The notes: generated from the letters alone by a model not told the origin. A DNA stretch of 64,000 bases from Actinomycetes bacterium (GCA_025360585.1 JANYBW010000033.1:1-64000); one strand, 5' to 3'. Positions 27,072 through 36,482 are shown, counted from the stretch's first letter. Translations and numbers: made by a program.

Positions 27072-29684
27072 GTGAGACCATCTGAATCATCTGATCACGA
27101 CCTGACTGCACAGCTGCGGTCAGGTCGTGACGCGTGTGTCTCCGACGCGGCTTTGGGTGGCACGCGATTCGGTGCGAAGGTGAGTGATCTCGTCGATCAA
27201 GTATTGACGACAATTCTGGGGCGCTACGACCCTTCGTTGGATCACCTTCAGGACAATCGTCTCGACGATACGAAGGCTGAGCCCCCGAAAGCGACCAGGG
27301 TCGGGCGCGGCAATAAGACGGGCCCTGCGGTCATTGCGTTGGGTTCCTACGCCCGGCGGGAACTGTGTCCGGGTTCGGACATCGACGTGTTGTTGGTGGT
27401 CCCCGAGCGCGCTCGATTCTCGAAAGCCGTCGACTGGCGGCCATTGGCTCAACGGCTTTGGTATCCGTTGTGGGATGCCGGGTTCGTGACTGGTCATGGT
27501 GCTCGGACCGTTAAGGAATCGATCGCACTGATGGGCGATGATCTCGATGCCCTGACTGCGCTGTTGGACATTCGCCACATTGCGGGTGACTCAAATATCA
27601 CCCGTGAGCTTGCGCAGGCTGCATTGCGCGCGGCATCGGGCCGCGAGCTCAGCGCGTTGCGCGAACTGGCGAGTGGGTCTGAACTGCGTCGACGCAAGCC
27701 GGGTCTTGTCGCGGAGATGCTGGAACCCAATTTGAAAGATGGCGGAGGCGCGCTTCGCGATGTACAAGCGTTGCGGTGGGCGAACCGGATTTTGGGCGGA
27801 GATTCGGAATTCGACGAGTTGCACAATCGAGGCGCGCTGACTGATGCCGATATTCAAGTGCTCAATGAAGCCAATGAAGAGCTGTTGACACTTCGAGTAG
27901 CGCTACAGCGAACCACGAATTCTAAGAGTGATGTTTTTGCGCTGCAAGATCAAGACGCCGTCGCAGCGGCGCTAGGAGTTGCGAGTGCGGATGTGCTCGT
28001 TCATGACCTTGCGCGCCGGGCCCGGTCGGTTGCTTGGATCGCACGAGAGGCTTGGAGCTTCATTGTCGAGCCAACATCGACTCCGAACGTTGTAGCCACT
28101 GCCGATGTCGCGATGTTCGGTCATCGGCTCGGGATCCCCGACGTTGAAGCGCGTGAAATGACGCCGGAGTTGGTGCTATCGACTGCGGTTGCCGCGGCTG
28201 AGCATGATGTTGCGATTGGGAGGCGCACATTGCATGCGATGCAATCGATGCCGACGCCGCAGAGCTGGTCCGTCGAAGCGCGGACACTATTTTTCGACTT
28301 GCTACGCCAAGGAAGCCGTTCCGTAGAAGTGTTTGAAGCTTTGGATCACGTTGGCGTCCTCGCGCGGCTGTTGCCGGAATGGGAACACGTGCGATCGCTT
28401 CCGCAACGCAACGCGTATCACCATCACACCGTCGACCGACATTTGCTGGAAGCGGTTTCCCAATGCGCTACGTTGCTCGACGCCGGAGCCCTGCGAGGCC
28501 CGAGCGTGCCCCTCGAAGCCGTCGCCGCGCGGGCGTGCCGACGTACGGACTTGTTGTTGCTGTCGGCGCTGCTGCACGATATTGGCAAAGGCCTTCCGGG
28601 AAATCATGCCGTGGTGGGCGCGGAAATCTCGCGCAACGTAGGCAATCGGTTGGGCCTTGATTCCGAAGGCATCGAGATTCTCGAATGGCTGGTTCGCGAT
28701 CATTTACTGATGGCTGAGACCGCAACCCGTCGAGATCTCTCGGACTCGGCAACGATCGAGCGGTTTTCTAAAGCGTTGGCCGGCGACGGAGAACGCCTGC
28801 GTTTGTTGTACTTATTGACAATTGGCGACTCCATCGCCACGGGACCAGCCGCATGGAACAAGAGCAAAGCCGCCTTGTTGCGCGACCTCTTCGTGAAAGC
28901 TGCCGCGGTCGTTGAGTCGGATTCCTCCGACCGTGTGATCGACGAACGACGCGCCGCGTTGGCCGAACGGATCGGCGAAGCGGCGGCGGATGCGCTACTG
29001 AATTCAATGCCAGGCAGCTACGCAATGGCATTTGACGTTGATGTGATGTCGACGCACCGTGATCTTCTGCGCGATCTCGCGCGCGACGGTGTGTTGGCGA
29101 TCGCCTACGACGTCGACAGCGACGATAAGATAATCGTCACCGTTGCTGCCCCGGACCGTACCGGGCTACTGGCAACCGTCGCCGGCGCCCTCACGTGCTG
29201 TGGGCTCGCAGTCGAAACCGCTTCGCTGTTCACCAGCGATACCGGAATGGCGCTCGATGTCTTTTCCACGATTGACACCTTCGGCCGATATGCCGATGCT
29301 GCTGATCGGGTGCGCACAATGTTGCAAAGCGCGGTTTCCGGTGAGCTTGATGTTGCGGCCGGTGTGGAGGAACGGCGCCGCCACTATCAGCGCGCCGGTG
29401 TCGCGCACTCTGTCGAGATGATCATCGATGCAGACGCGTCGGAGCGGGCCACGGTGATCGAGGTCCATGCGACCGATCAAGTTGGGTTGCTCTATCGGCT
29501 GGCCCAAACCTTCGCCGCGTGTGGCGTGGACGTATCGGTAGCGAAGGTCGCAACACTGGCCGATCGAGTCATCGATGTGTTTTACGTTTCCCGCGACGGC
29601 CACCGTGTCGAAGATCCAGAGCTGCTCGATGACTTACGACAACGCATTGAATCGCTCGCCGATGCCTCGGGAATCGCGCCGTAG
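27072..29684 (+). CDS. glnD: PII nucleotidyltransferase / deadenylylase GlnD
   Basis: An 870-residue bifunctional enzyme that modifies and demodifies PII. It has an N-terminal nucleotidyltransferase domain with GSYARRELCPGSDIDVLL near residue 91 (G-S-x9-D-x-D), then the EMLEPNLKDGGGALRDVQAL linker region. An HD phosphohydrolase domain carries HHHTVDRHLLEAV and LLHDIGKG near residue 499. Two C-terminal ACT domains sense glutamine (IIVTVAAPDRTGLLATVAG and TVIEVHATDQVGLLYRLA). The start is a GTG 7 nt after glnK. All domains are intact. In actinobacteria this enzyme usually transfers AMP. Confidence 0.93.
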   Translation: MRPSESSDHDLTAQLRSGRDACVSDAALGGTRFGAKVSDLVDQVLTTILGRYDPSLDHLQDNRLDDTKAEPPKATRVGRGNKTGPAVIALGSYARRELCPGSDIDVLLVVPERARFSKAVDWRPLAQRLWYPLWDAGFVTGHGARTVKESIALMGDDLDALTALLDIRHIAGDSNITRELAQAALRAASGRELSALRELASGSELRRRKPGLVAEMLEPNLKDGGGALRDVQALRWANRILGGDSEFDELHNRGALTDADIQVLNEANEELLTLRVALQRTTNSKSDVFALQDQDAVAAALGVASADVLVHDLARRARSVAWIAREAWSFIVEPTSTPNVVATADVAMFGHRLGIPDVEAREMTPELVLSTAVAAAEHDVAIGRRTLHAMQSMPTPQSWSVEARTLFFDLLRQGSRSVEVFEALDHVGVLARLLPEWEHVRSLPQRNAYHHHTVDRHLLEAVSQCATLLDAGALRGPSVPLEAVAARACRRTDLLLLSALLHDIGKGLPGNHAVVGAEISRNVGNRLGLDSEGIEILEWLVRDHLLMAETATRRDLSDSATIERFSKALAGDGERLRLLYLLTIGDSIATGPAAWNKSKAALLRDLFVKAAAVVESDSSDRVIDERRAALAERIGEAAADALLNSMPGSYAMAFDVDVMSTHRDLLRDLARDGVLAIAYDVDSDDKIIVTVAAPDRTGLLATVAGALTCCGLAVETASLFTSDTGMALDVFSTIDTFGRYADAADRVRTMLQSAVSGELDVAAGVEERRRHYQRAGVAHSVEMIIDADASERATVIEVHATDQVGLLYRLAQTFAACGVDVSVAKVATLADRVIDVFYVSRDGHRVEDPELLDDLRQRIESLADASGIAP

Positions 29685-29693
29685 TATCGAGCC

Positions 29694-30377
29694 ATGACCT
29701 CAACGATTCCACAGCATCCACAAGCATCGGATCTCCTTCGGTGGTCCGAAACGCTCGCTGGTATTGCTCGAACCGGACTTGGATTTACCCAGAGCCTTTA
29801 TGAACAAGAGCGTTTTGAGGAAGTGCTGAAAGTTGCCTCCGATATTCGTGCGGCTGCAATCGCGGAAGCGGTTTCGGATCAGATGTACGAAGAATGGTTG
29901 TCCACGGTCGGGATGGGCGTGAGCGGTTATCAGACGCCGAAGACCGCGGTGGCCGCGATCGTCGGGAATGATCAAGGCGAGATTCTCCTGACGCAGCGTG
30001 CCGATTCTGGGTGGTGGTTGTATCCAGTCGGATGGGCCGACATTGGGTATTCGCCATCGGAAGTTGCGGTCAAAGAAGCACTCGAAGAAACGGGCATTGA
30101 AGTTGAACCGGTCGCATTGATTGCAGTGCTCGATGGACTCCGACTCGGGTTCTCGCGGCATCCCCTGTATTCATTGCTGTTTCATTGCAAAATTGTTGGC
30201 GGCGAACTGCGCGGGCATCCGCTAGAAACCTCGACCGTGGGTTTTTATTCGCGTGAAAATCTTCCGCAACCGTTGGCGGGCGCGCATCGTTGGGTGGATC
30301 TAGCGTTCGCCGCGATCAACGGCGAATCGCAGCCATGCAGTTTCGATGTGCCGCGTTCGCCGATGTGGCGCGAGTAA
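29694..30377 (+). CDS. Nudix hydrolase with N-terminal helical domain
   Basis: A 227-residue protein. The first 75 residues (DLLRWSETLAGIARTGLGF, YEQERFEEVLKVA) match the Nudix_N helical domain found in some nucleoside-diphosphate-linked hydrolases. The Nudix domain follows; its box reads GYSPSEVAVKEALEETGIEV, with the normal R-E replaced by K-E and the catalytic E-E retained. Such enzymes cleave diphosphate bonds in NDP-sugars, ADP-ribose or similar compounds. Close relatives with this N-domain act on CDP-choline or NDP-linked compounds, but the substrate here is unknown. It begins 9 nt after glnD. Confidence 0.87.
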   Translation: MTSTIPQHPQASDLLRWSETLAGIARTGLGFTQSLYEQERFEEVLKVASDIRAAAIAEAVSDQMYEEWLSTVGMGVSGYQTPKTAVAAIVGNDQGEILLTQRADSGWWLYPVGWADIGYSPSEVAVKEALEETGIEVEPVALIAVLDGLRLGFSRHPLYSLLFHCKIVGGELRGHPLETSTVGFYSRENLPQPLAGAHRWVDLAFAAINGESQPCSFDVPRSPMWRE

Positions 30378-30387
30378 GCAACTGAAG

Positions 30388-30933
30388 TTACTGATTGTTT
30401 TGAGCGTTGCTCGGGGTGCTGCCTTGGGCCTCGCCGCTTGCATCGAGCGCGTTCGCGACGAGATCGAACAGTGAAACCTTGCGTTGGGATTGTTCCCAAC
30501 GGTCGCCGATTTGTTGATGGTCCACCAGCCCATGGTGTAACGGTGCGATCCCAAGCGTTTGGCTCGCGTGTGCCACGAGCTCGTCGGGCGTGATTGGGTC
30601 TCCGTAGGCGCCGAAGCATTCGAGCCCGGACCAGAGGCTTGTGATTGATCGGGTCTCATCGCCGAGTTGGATTGCATGAACGTCGGCGCCGACAGAGATC
30701 GCGGCGATGACGGTCTCCAAGACTTCGTAATGCGATATGCCGACCGGGGTGAGATATCCGCCAATTGGGTGCAGCCGCCATTCCAACGTGTATTCGTTGG
30801 GCCCATCGGGGGTGAGCCAGCTTTGGGTTCCGTTGACGTAGCAATCGACGGGCGTCCCAAACCGTTCGTCGAGGGCCGTAATCAACTCGGTGGTGGTGGG
30901 CCAGAGCGCAGTTGCGACAAGTTCTGAGGTCAT
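30388..30933 (-). CDS. Hypothetical protein
   Basis: A soluble protein of about 181 residues without a recognisable motif. The start MTSELVATALWPTTTELITAL, from the ATG at 30933, is preferred because the longer frame to 30999 would cross the divergent gene start. Mixed alpha/beta character is expected, with several predicted strands (TLEWRLHPIGGYLTP, ADVHAIQLGDETRS). The tail is rich in Ser, Asn and Gln. It is convergent with the Nudix gene, with 10 nt between their ends, and divergent from the metallo-hydrolase. I do not assign a function. Confidence 0.6.
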   Translation of the reverse strand: MTSELVATALWPTTTELITALDERFGTPVDCYVNGTQSWLTPDGPNEYTLEWRLHPIGGYLTPVGISHYEVLETVIAAISVGADVHAIQLGDETRSITSLWSGLECFGAYGDPITPDELVAHASQTLGIAPLHHGLVDHQQIGDRWEQSQRKVSLFDLVANALDASGEAQGSTPSNAQNNQ

Positions 30934-30998
30934 TGGGCCCCAGGATACGAAACCGTGGGTTGTGTGTACCCAACGCTGCGAATCGGTAGCCTCCAGCA

Positions 30999-32273
30999 AT
31001 GACGGCCGCTGAGAACCTGCCCGACGATCAACAATCTGCTGCTGCGCGCTCGTCGGGCTCGGGCCATGCTCATACGCACACCCATGGCCATGGCCATGCT
31101 GATCACGGCTCGGGTGCGACTCGGCCCAAGAAATCCGAACAGGAATCTGCGTCGGTCGAAATTGTTGAGGTAGCTCCCAACGTCATCCGGATGCAGCTGC
31201 CGATTTGGCTCCCGGGCTTGGGGCACGTGAACATGTACGGGCTCATCGATGACAAAGGGATCGCGGTCGTCGACCCTGGGCTGCCGGGGCCCCAAAGTTG
31301 GAAAGCGTTGAAGCTGAGGCTCAAGACAGCAGGATTCAGCGTCAAAGACGTACACACGGTGCTCGTCACTCATTCGCATCCCGATCACTTTGGTGCTGCG
31401 GGGCGACTCGCGAAACAAAGCGGAGCGCGCCTCATCACCCACCATGCGTTTTCTACGTGGACGGTGAACGGCCCAACTTCGGCGCAGGGTGCGCTGAGTG
31501 AAGAAGCCGCACGGCGGCTCGAACTTGAAGCCGCGATGGTCGCACAAACCCGCAATGAGCACCCGGATGAAATCCCGACGATCAACCAAGTGTCCAACGT
31601 GGTCCGCGACGACACGACAGAACACGAACCGACATCGCAACGTTGGGGAGAAACGACGCCTTGGGGCACAGAAAACCCTGGGCCGCCATTGAAGCGGCGC
31701 GTGATGTTGCGAGCCATGCGGTTTCTCTTCGATTCTCCGGAGCCAACCCATCGAGTGCACCACGCTGATCGCATCGAATTGGCTGGGCGTGAATGGTGGT
31801 GTATTCATACTCCAGGTCACACTGTTGATCATCTGTGCCTGTTTGATCCCACCGACGGCACGCTGCTTTCGGGAGACCACGTGTTGCCGACGATTACACC
31901 GCACGTTTCGGGTGTGAATAAAGCGGATTCGTTGAAGAGCTATTTAGCAACCCTCGATCTTGTGGCTCGGTTGCCGCACGTGAAGCTGGGGTTGCCTGCG
32001 CACGGCAAACCTTTCGATGACGTCCCGGCGCGCGTTGAGGCCATCAAAGAACATCACCATGAACGAATGGAAGTGTTGCGTTCGGTCGGGGTTGCGCTCG
32101 GCCCCTCGACCGTCCAGGCGTTGTCGCATGAACTCTTTCCGAAGCGTCATTGGGGAGTTATGGCTGAATCAGAAACCTTCGCGCATCTCCAACATCTCTT
32201 GCACTCCGGCGACGCGGAACGCTACGAACACGATGGCAAACTGGTATTTCGAATGCACGAGGCCCACGCATGA
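30999..32273 (+). CDS. Metallo-beta-lactamase-fold hydrolase with His-rich N-terminus
   Basis: A 424-residue MBL-fold protein. The metal motif H-x-H-x-D-H is HSHPDHFGAAGRL at residues 125-130; further ligands are TPGHTVDHLCLF, LSGDHVLP and a late LGLPAHGKPFDD. This order is typical of the glyoxalase-II-like / RNase-Z-like broad group. Residues 24-36 (HAHTHTHGHGHADHG) form a metal-binding tail that may load or store Zn(II). A helical C-terminal DNA-binding-like segment (HHHERMEVLRSVGVALGP) resembles the winged end of LACTB2-type hydrolases. The stop overlaps the next M20 gene by 4 nt, so the two are coupled. Confidence 0.85.
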   Translation: MTAAENLPDDQQSAAARSSGSGHAHTHTHGHGHADHGSGATRPKKSEQESASVEIVEVAPNVIRMQLPIWLPGLGHVNMYGLIDDKGIAVVDPGLPGPQSWKALKLRLKTAGFSVKDVHTVLVTHSHPDHFGAAGRLAKQSGARLITHHAFSTWTVNGPTSAQGALSEEAARRLELEAAMVAQTRNEHPDEIPTINQVSNVVRDDTTEHEPTSQRWGETTPWGTENPGPPLKRRVMLRAMRFLFDSPEPTHRVHHADRIELAGREWWCIHTPGHTVDHLCLFDPTDGTLLSGDHVLPTITPHVSGVNKADSLKSYLATLDLVARLPHVKLGLPAHGKPFDDVPARVEAIKEHHHERMEVLRSVGVALGPSTVQALSHELFPKRHWGVMAESETFAHLQHLLHSGDAERYEHDGKLVFRMHEAHA

Positions 32274-33601
32274 TGACTGACCCGACCGCGGAAGTCTCCG
32301 ACCTTCTTGCGCACCTCATTCGCAATGAATGCGTGAACGATGGCACCAAAGAGTCGGGGTTTGAAGCCAAAAGCGTCGACACGCTGGCGCAGTATCTCGG
32401 CGACACCGGCCTGGACATGCAAACCTTCGAGACTGCGCCGGGCCGCTCGAATCTCGTGGCGCGTATCGAAGGAAGCGATCCGACTGCGCCGTCGTTGTTG
32501 CTGATGGGCCACACCGATGTTGTGCCAGTGACCGCCGACAGCTGGGCCCATGATCCGTTTGGTGGCGAATTGATCGACGGCGAAATCTGGGGCCGCGGTG
32601 CAGTCGATATGTTGAATCTCACGGCGTCGATGGCGGTGGGTTTCAAACGACTCGCGCAAAGTGGCTTTACTCCCAAAGGCACGTTGATCTATTTGGCGGT
32701 CGCGGATGAGGAAGCCTTGGGAAGCTGGGGTGCTGGGCACCTCATCGAACATGAACGCGATGCGGTGATGGCCGACTACGTCATCACCGAAGCTGGCGGA
32801 TTTCAACTGCCCACTGATACTGGGCCGCGTTTGCCGGTGATTGTTGGCGAAAAGGGATCGTATTGGTGCCGGATCACGGTTGCGGGTACGCCCGGCCACG
32901 CAAGTCAACCGTTCCGAACCGACAATGCATTGATCACCGCGGCCGAGGTTGTGCGTCGGCTTGCGGAGTTCCGCCCGAAGACTGAGATTCACGAAACGTG
33001 GCGTCGCTTTATTGAAGGAGTGTTTCCTCCTGAGCTCAGTGTTCCGTTGACGGATGAAGCCCAGCTCTGGGATTTTTGTGGGCAGTTACCAGTTGGACTC
33101 GCGCGCCAAGCCCATGCTTGCACCCACACGACGTTTGCGCCCACGATCATTCACGGGGGTACGAAAACCAACGTCATTCCCGATGAAGTCTCAATCGAAG
33201 TCGATGTACGGACGCTGCCGGGCCAAGTTGGTCGAGATATCGAAAGGATGTTGGATGTTGCCCTCGGTGATCTCCGTGCGAAGGTGACCATCTCAGCTTT
33301 CGACGACAACGAAAGCACGTCATCGCCGACGGACACTCCGCTGTGGGACACGCTCGGTCGCGTGAGCGCCGACATGGTCGCCGATAGCGCGCTCGTACCG
33401 TTTCTGACCGTCGGTGCAACTGATGCGCGGTTCTTTCGACGGGCCGGGTCAGTCGCCTATGGCTTCGGACTCTTTTCGCGGCGTTTGAGTTTTGAGGATT
33501 ACGCCACGATGTTTCACGGCAATGACGAACGCGTCGACGTTGAGTCGCTTGCGCTTTCAACCGCGCTGTGGGAAGCGACGGCGCGCGACCTCCTCGGCTA
33601 G
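32270..33601 (+). CDS. M20/M25/M40-family metallopeptidase
   Basis: A 443-residue di-zinc peptidase. The first metal ligand is in LLLMGHTDVVPV, the shared Asp in GRGAVDMLNLTASM, and the base Glu in VADEEALGSWGAGHL. A dimerisation domain (SYWCRITVAGTPGHASQP) and a late TVGATDARFFRR follow. It resembles DapE/ArgE-type and carboxypeptidase-S-like enzymes; the actual peptide or acyl-amino-acid substrate is unknown. ATG overlap (ATGA) with the MBL gene shows translational coupling. It converges on the PAC2 gene with 43 nt between stops. Confidence 0.88.
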   Translation: MMTDPTAEVSDLLAHLIRNECVNDGTKESGFEAKSVDTLAQYLGDTGLDMQTFETAPGRSNLVARIEGSDPTAPSLLLMGHTDVVPVTADSWAHDPFGGELIDGEIWGRGAVDMLNLTASMAVGFKRLAQSGFTPKGTLIYLAVADEEALGSWGAGHLIEHERDAVMADYVITEAGGFQLPTDTGPRLPVIVGEKGSYWCRITVAGTPGHASQPFRTDNALITAAEVVRRLAEFRPKTEIHETWRRFIEGVFPPELSVPLTDEAQLWDFCGQLPVGLARQAHACTHTTFAPTIIHGGTKTNVIPDEVSIEVDVRTLPGQVGRDIERMLDVALGDLRAKVTISAFDDNESTSSPTDTPLWDTLGRVSADMVADSALVPFLTVGATDARFFRRAGSVAYGFGLFSRRLSFEDYATMFHGNDERVDVESLALSTALWEATARDLLG

Positions 33602-33644
33602 CCGCGATGTTCAGTGTCGGCGCGCGTTCTTAGTGTCGGGTGCG

Positions 33645-34682
33645 TCAACCCGCAGGTTGTGGCGGATCGTCGCGGTGTTGATTCTTGAGGTACTGCTCGA
33701 AATCTTGTGCGAGGGAATCGCCATCGGGGAGATCATCTTCGTCGAACATGTCGTCGTCGTCATCATCATCATCTTCGGCATCGTCTTCGTCGAACTCGTC
33801 GTCGTCAAAATCACTTTCGAACAAACTGATCGCGAACAGGTCTTCATGCATGGTTTCGGGGTCGACTTCATCGTTGTCGATGTCGAGGTGATCTTGTTCG
33901 TCGTAGCGGGCTTCGAGCTGATGGACGTACGCGGTGAGGTCACCGTCGACTTCGACCATGGAGTCAACGCTCGTCTCCCAGCCCCGCGCCATCACCGCGA
34001 GGTTCGACAATTCCAGGGGTAGATCGCACAATGCACTGAGCCGTTCGAGCAAGGTCAGCGTGGCCTTTGGATTCGGAGCTTGCGCGGTGTAATGGGGCAC
34101 GGGCACCCACAAGGAGATCGCTTCGAAGCCAGCCCGGCGGGCCGCATCCGAAAGAACGCCCACAATGCCAGTCGGACCTTCATACCGCGACCGCTGTAGT
34201 CCGAGTTTTGCGATCGTTGCCGGGTCGCTTGCCGTCCCGGTGACAGGCAGTGGCCGCGTGTGGGGCGCGTCGCCGAGCAATGCTCCGAGGGTCACAACTG
34301 TGGTCGCGCCGTGAATCGTCGCGTAACTCAGAATTTCGTCGCAGAATTGTTGCCACTTCAAGTTGGGCTCGATCCCGACTACCAAAATGACATCGCGATT
34401 TGTCGCCGGCACGCGCGCCACAGCAATCGTCGTGCTGAGCCAGCGAATCGATTTCACAACTCCGTTGTGCATCTCGACGTGCGGACGGGCCGCTTGAAAA
34501 TCGGAGTACTCCTGCGCTTCGAGCTCAAAGACATCGACTGCTTTGAGACTCCGAAGCAGAAACCGCAATGCGTCGCTCGCGGCATCGGCCGCGTCGTTCC
34601 AGCCTTCGAACGCCGCGATCACAATTGGATTGCGCAGGTCATCATCGGGCTGCGGATGCTCGACTGGTTCGTCCAATGCCAT
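33645..34682 (-). CDS. PAC2-family protein with acidic C-terminal tail
   Basis: A 345-residue protein. Residues 15-245 form a PAC2 domain (IVIAAFEGWNDAADAASDAL, TTVVTLGALLGDAPHTRP, GPTGIVGVLSDAARRAGFEA, VPHYTAQAPNPKATL), related to eukaryotic proteasome-assembly chaperones and common in actinobacteria. From about residue 285 an extreme Asp/Glu tail begins (a run of Asp around residues 310-325), ending in a short QYLKNQHRDDPP. The acidic tail may bind a basic partner or be a low-complexity linker. No proteasome genes are in the window. It is probably cotranscribed with the kinase-like gene 18 nt upstream. Confidence 0.85.
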   Translation of the reverse strand: MALDEPVEHPQPDDDLRNPIVIAAFEGWNDAADAASDALRFLLRSLKAVDVFELEAQEYSDFQAARPHVEMHNGVVKSIRWLSTTIAVARVPATNRDVILVVGIEPNLKWQQFCDEILSYATIHGATTVVTLGALLGDAPHTRPLPVTGTASDPATIAKLGLQRSRYEGPTGIVGVLSDAARRAGFEAISLWVPVPHYTAQAPNPKATLTLLERLSALCDLPLELSNLAVMARGWETSVDSMVEVDGDLTAYVHQLEARYDEQDHLDIDNDEVDPETMHEDLFAISLFESDFDDDEFDEDDAEDDDDDDDDMFDEDDLPDGDSLAQDFEQYLKNQHRDDPPQPAG

Positions 34683-34700
34683 CGAAGGTTCGTTCGGTCG

Positions 34701-35762
34701 CTAACCGCGCAGCGACGGCAGTTCGGAGCGGTTCGCGAAATCGATCGCGCCGTGTGCGAGGCCGCCGACCAACGCACCCATGTGATCGAATCCATCACCG
34801 CGAGTCAGGCCCATCAAATATCGAGCATGGATTCCCGCCACGATGATTGCGAGTTTGAACGAAGCAAAAACCTCATACCAGTCGAGGTAGGTCACGTCGA
34901 TGTTGCTGCCCTTGGCGTAACGCTTCACAATCGCATCGCGATCGAGCGTCCCGATATCGGTTGGTGTGGCGCTACCGGTCGCAACGACTTGCGCGTCGGA
35001 GCGGGTTTCGTACAGCAAGAACAAACCGAGATCGGCCAGGGGATCCCCAAGGGTGGACATTTCCCAGTCGAGGACCGCGACGACTTTGCCGGCATCGACG
35101 GAATCGAGCATCGTGTTGTCGAGCCGATAATCGCCATGCACGATTGTCGGGTTCGGCGATGGGGGAATGTACGCGGTCAAGCGGCGAGCGATCTCGTTGA
35201 TCTCGGGATTGTCCGGGCACCCTGCGGCTTTCGACGAATCCCACTGTTTGCCCCAGCGGCGTACCTGGCGCTCCAGGAAGCCGTCGGGGCGTCCAAACTC
35301 GCTGAGCCCCACTTCGTTGTAATCGACGCGGTGTAGCGCTGCCAGGACGTCCACGAGGACCTCGGAGACCTTCAGGGCGTCGTCGCGTCCTAGCTTGGCG
35401 AGATCTCCACCGCCGCGCAAGATGCGGCCCTCGACGCGCTCCATCACGTAAAACGGCGCGCCATTCACGTCGAGGTCGTCGCAAAACGCCAACGCCTTCG
35501 GCACTGGAACTGCTGATCCTTGCAGTGCAGTGATGACTTTGAATTCGCGAGCCATGTCGTGGGCCGTTGCGAGAACGTGTCCGAGCGGCGGCCGACGCAA
35601 GACGTAATCGGTCTCGCCATCTTGGATACCGAACGTCAAATTCGAGCGGCCGCCCGAGATCAGCTCCGCGGAGAGTTCTCCACCGGTAGCTCCGGCAACG
35701 TGTTGCGCGAAGAACGTTCGCAGATTGCCAAGGTTGAGTCCGTCGAGCGAAGAATCAGTCAC
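34701..35762 (-). CDS. Phosphotransferase (APH) family protein, ACAD10-like
   Basis: A 353-residue aminoglycoside-phosphotransferase-fold protein. The active-site loop is IVHGDYRLDNTMLD, with the catalytic Asp, and the metal DFG-equivalent is VLDWEMSTLGDPLADLG. The N-terminal lobe has GRSNLTFGIQDGETDYVLRRPP. This is the acyl-CoA-dehydrogenase-10-like branch, widespread in actinobacteria and often linked to the breakdown of 4-hydroxy acids or lipids; real antibiotic resistance is unlikely. Its GTG start is at 35762. A perfect hairpin terminator separates it from whiB upstream. Confidence 0.87.
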   Translation of the reverse strand: MTDSSLDGLNLGNLRTFFAQHVAGATGGELSAELISGGRSNLTFGIQDGETDYVLRRPPLGHVLATAHDMAREFKVITALQGSAVPVPKALAFCDDLDVNGAPFYVMERVEGRILRGGGDLAKLGRDDALKVSEVLVDVLAALHRVDYNEVGLSEFGRPDGFLERQVRRWGKQWDSSKAAGCPDNPEINEIARRLTAYIPPSPNPTIVHGDYRLDNTMLDSVDAGKVVAVLDWEMSTLGDPLADLGLFLLYETRSDAQVVATGSATPTDIGTLDRDAIVKRYAKGSNIDVTYLDWYEVFASFKLAIIVAGIHARYLMGLTRGDGFDHMGALVGGLAHGAIDFANRSELPSLRG

Positions 35763-35786
35763 CCTCAGAGACTAGTGAATACAACG

Positions 35787-35816
35787 AAAAGGAGCACCGC
35801 CGCAGCGGTGCTCCTT
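35787..35816 (-). terminator. Terminator of whiB
   Basis: On the minus strand AAGGAGCACCGC, loop TGCG, GCGGTGCTCCTT is a perfect 12-bp hairpin followed by TTTTCG. It lies 23 nt past the whiB stop and before the kinase-like gene. Confidence 0.9.
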
Positions 35817-35838
35817 CGATAACTGGTGCAGGTAATCG

Positions 35839-36201
35839 TCAGGCGGTTTTGATGCCGCGTCCGTCGCGTGGGGCGACGGGCTCGCCGTTGCCGCGTGGGT
35901 AGCGGGCAACGCGACCAACGGGCATGTCGACACGGTAGCCAGCGGCCGCGCGCTCTTCTTCGCTTTCGCCACCCCAGAAACCGTATTCACGGTTTTCGCG
36001 GGCCCACTTGCGACAGTCGGGCATGACCTCGCAGGTGTTACAGATCGAGCGGGCTTGTGACTCGCGCACGGCGCGGGCTTCCGGGCGTTCGCCGGGGGGC
36101 GCGAAGAACAATTTGTTTTGGCCGGTGCACGCGGCGTTAGTGGTCCATTCGAGTACACCGCTGAAAATGAGGGCTGCGGTTGTGGTTGCTGTATCTGCCA
36201 T
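35839..36201 (-). CDS. WhiB-family iron-sulfur transcriptional regulator
   Basis: A 120-residue Wbl protein, a family confined to Actinomycetota and their phages. Four cysteines hold a [4Fe-4S] cluster: Cys25 (NAACTGQ), Cys54, Cys57 and Cys63 (ICNTCEVMPDC). The turn REYGFWGGE at about 72-79 is the G-V/I/F-W-G-G signature, and a basic C-terminal tail (GRVARYPRGNG) probably contacts DNA. Such proteins bind the primary sigma factor and control division, redox or stress genes. Which WhiB class this is cannot be set with confidence. A long leader of about 280 nt precedes it. Confidence 0.95.
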   Translation of the reverse strand: MADTATTTAALIFSGVLEWTTNAACTGQNKLFFAPPGERPEARAVRESQARSICNTCEVMPDCRKWARENREYGFWGGESEEERAAAGYRVDMPVGRVARYPRGNGEPVAPRDGRGIKTA

Positions 36202-36482
36202 TGGTGGTCGTCCTTTCTCGGACTTTGCTTCGATGCCGAAGTCGGTTTCAGACTTCGTTGTCTGGATGTTCGATCTTGGTGGGTGCCGGGCAAGCGGAAT
36301 TTCCTTGGGGTCGTTCTGCGCCTAGCACTTCGGGTTGCTCTTGCCCTACTAGTGAAGCCTTTCACAACCCCATCTGTCCAACAGTTCAAAGCGATAGTAT
36401 CTATCACTATGACCGATTGTGCACTCTGGGTGTGATTCGGGCCTAATTCTGTCACCGTTTGAGGTCAACGAGGAAACGATTT
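36202..36482. other. Divergent promoter region of whiB and lysR
   Basis: About 280 nt without a gene. It must hold both promoters. Visible items are a short hairpin in the whiB leader (GAAGTC...GACTTC, near 36237-36256) and a palindrome GATAG-TAT-CTATC at 36393-36405, 78 nt before the LysR gene start. The latter fits the T-N11-A form of LysR operators and may be autoregulatory. Confidence 0.45.

Noticed and set aside
30930-31904. 324-codon antisense frame over the metallo-hydrolase
   Set aside because: The plus-strand gene carries intact metal motifs; the antisense product has no family features.
34260-35336. 358-codon open frame on the plus strand over the PAC2 and kinase-like genes
   Set aside because: It is a shadow of two genes with clear family motifs on the other strand; no recognisable domain of its own.
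34701-35762. Aminoglycoside resistance gene
   Set aside because: The motifs belong to the ACAD10-like phosphotransferase branch typical of lipid or hydroxy-acid metabolism.
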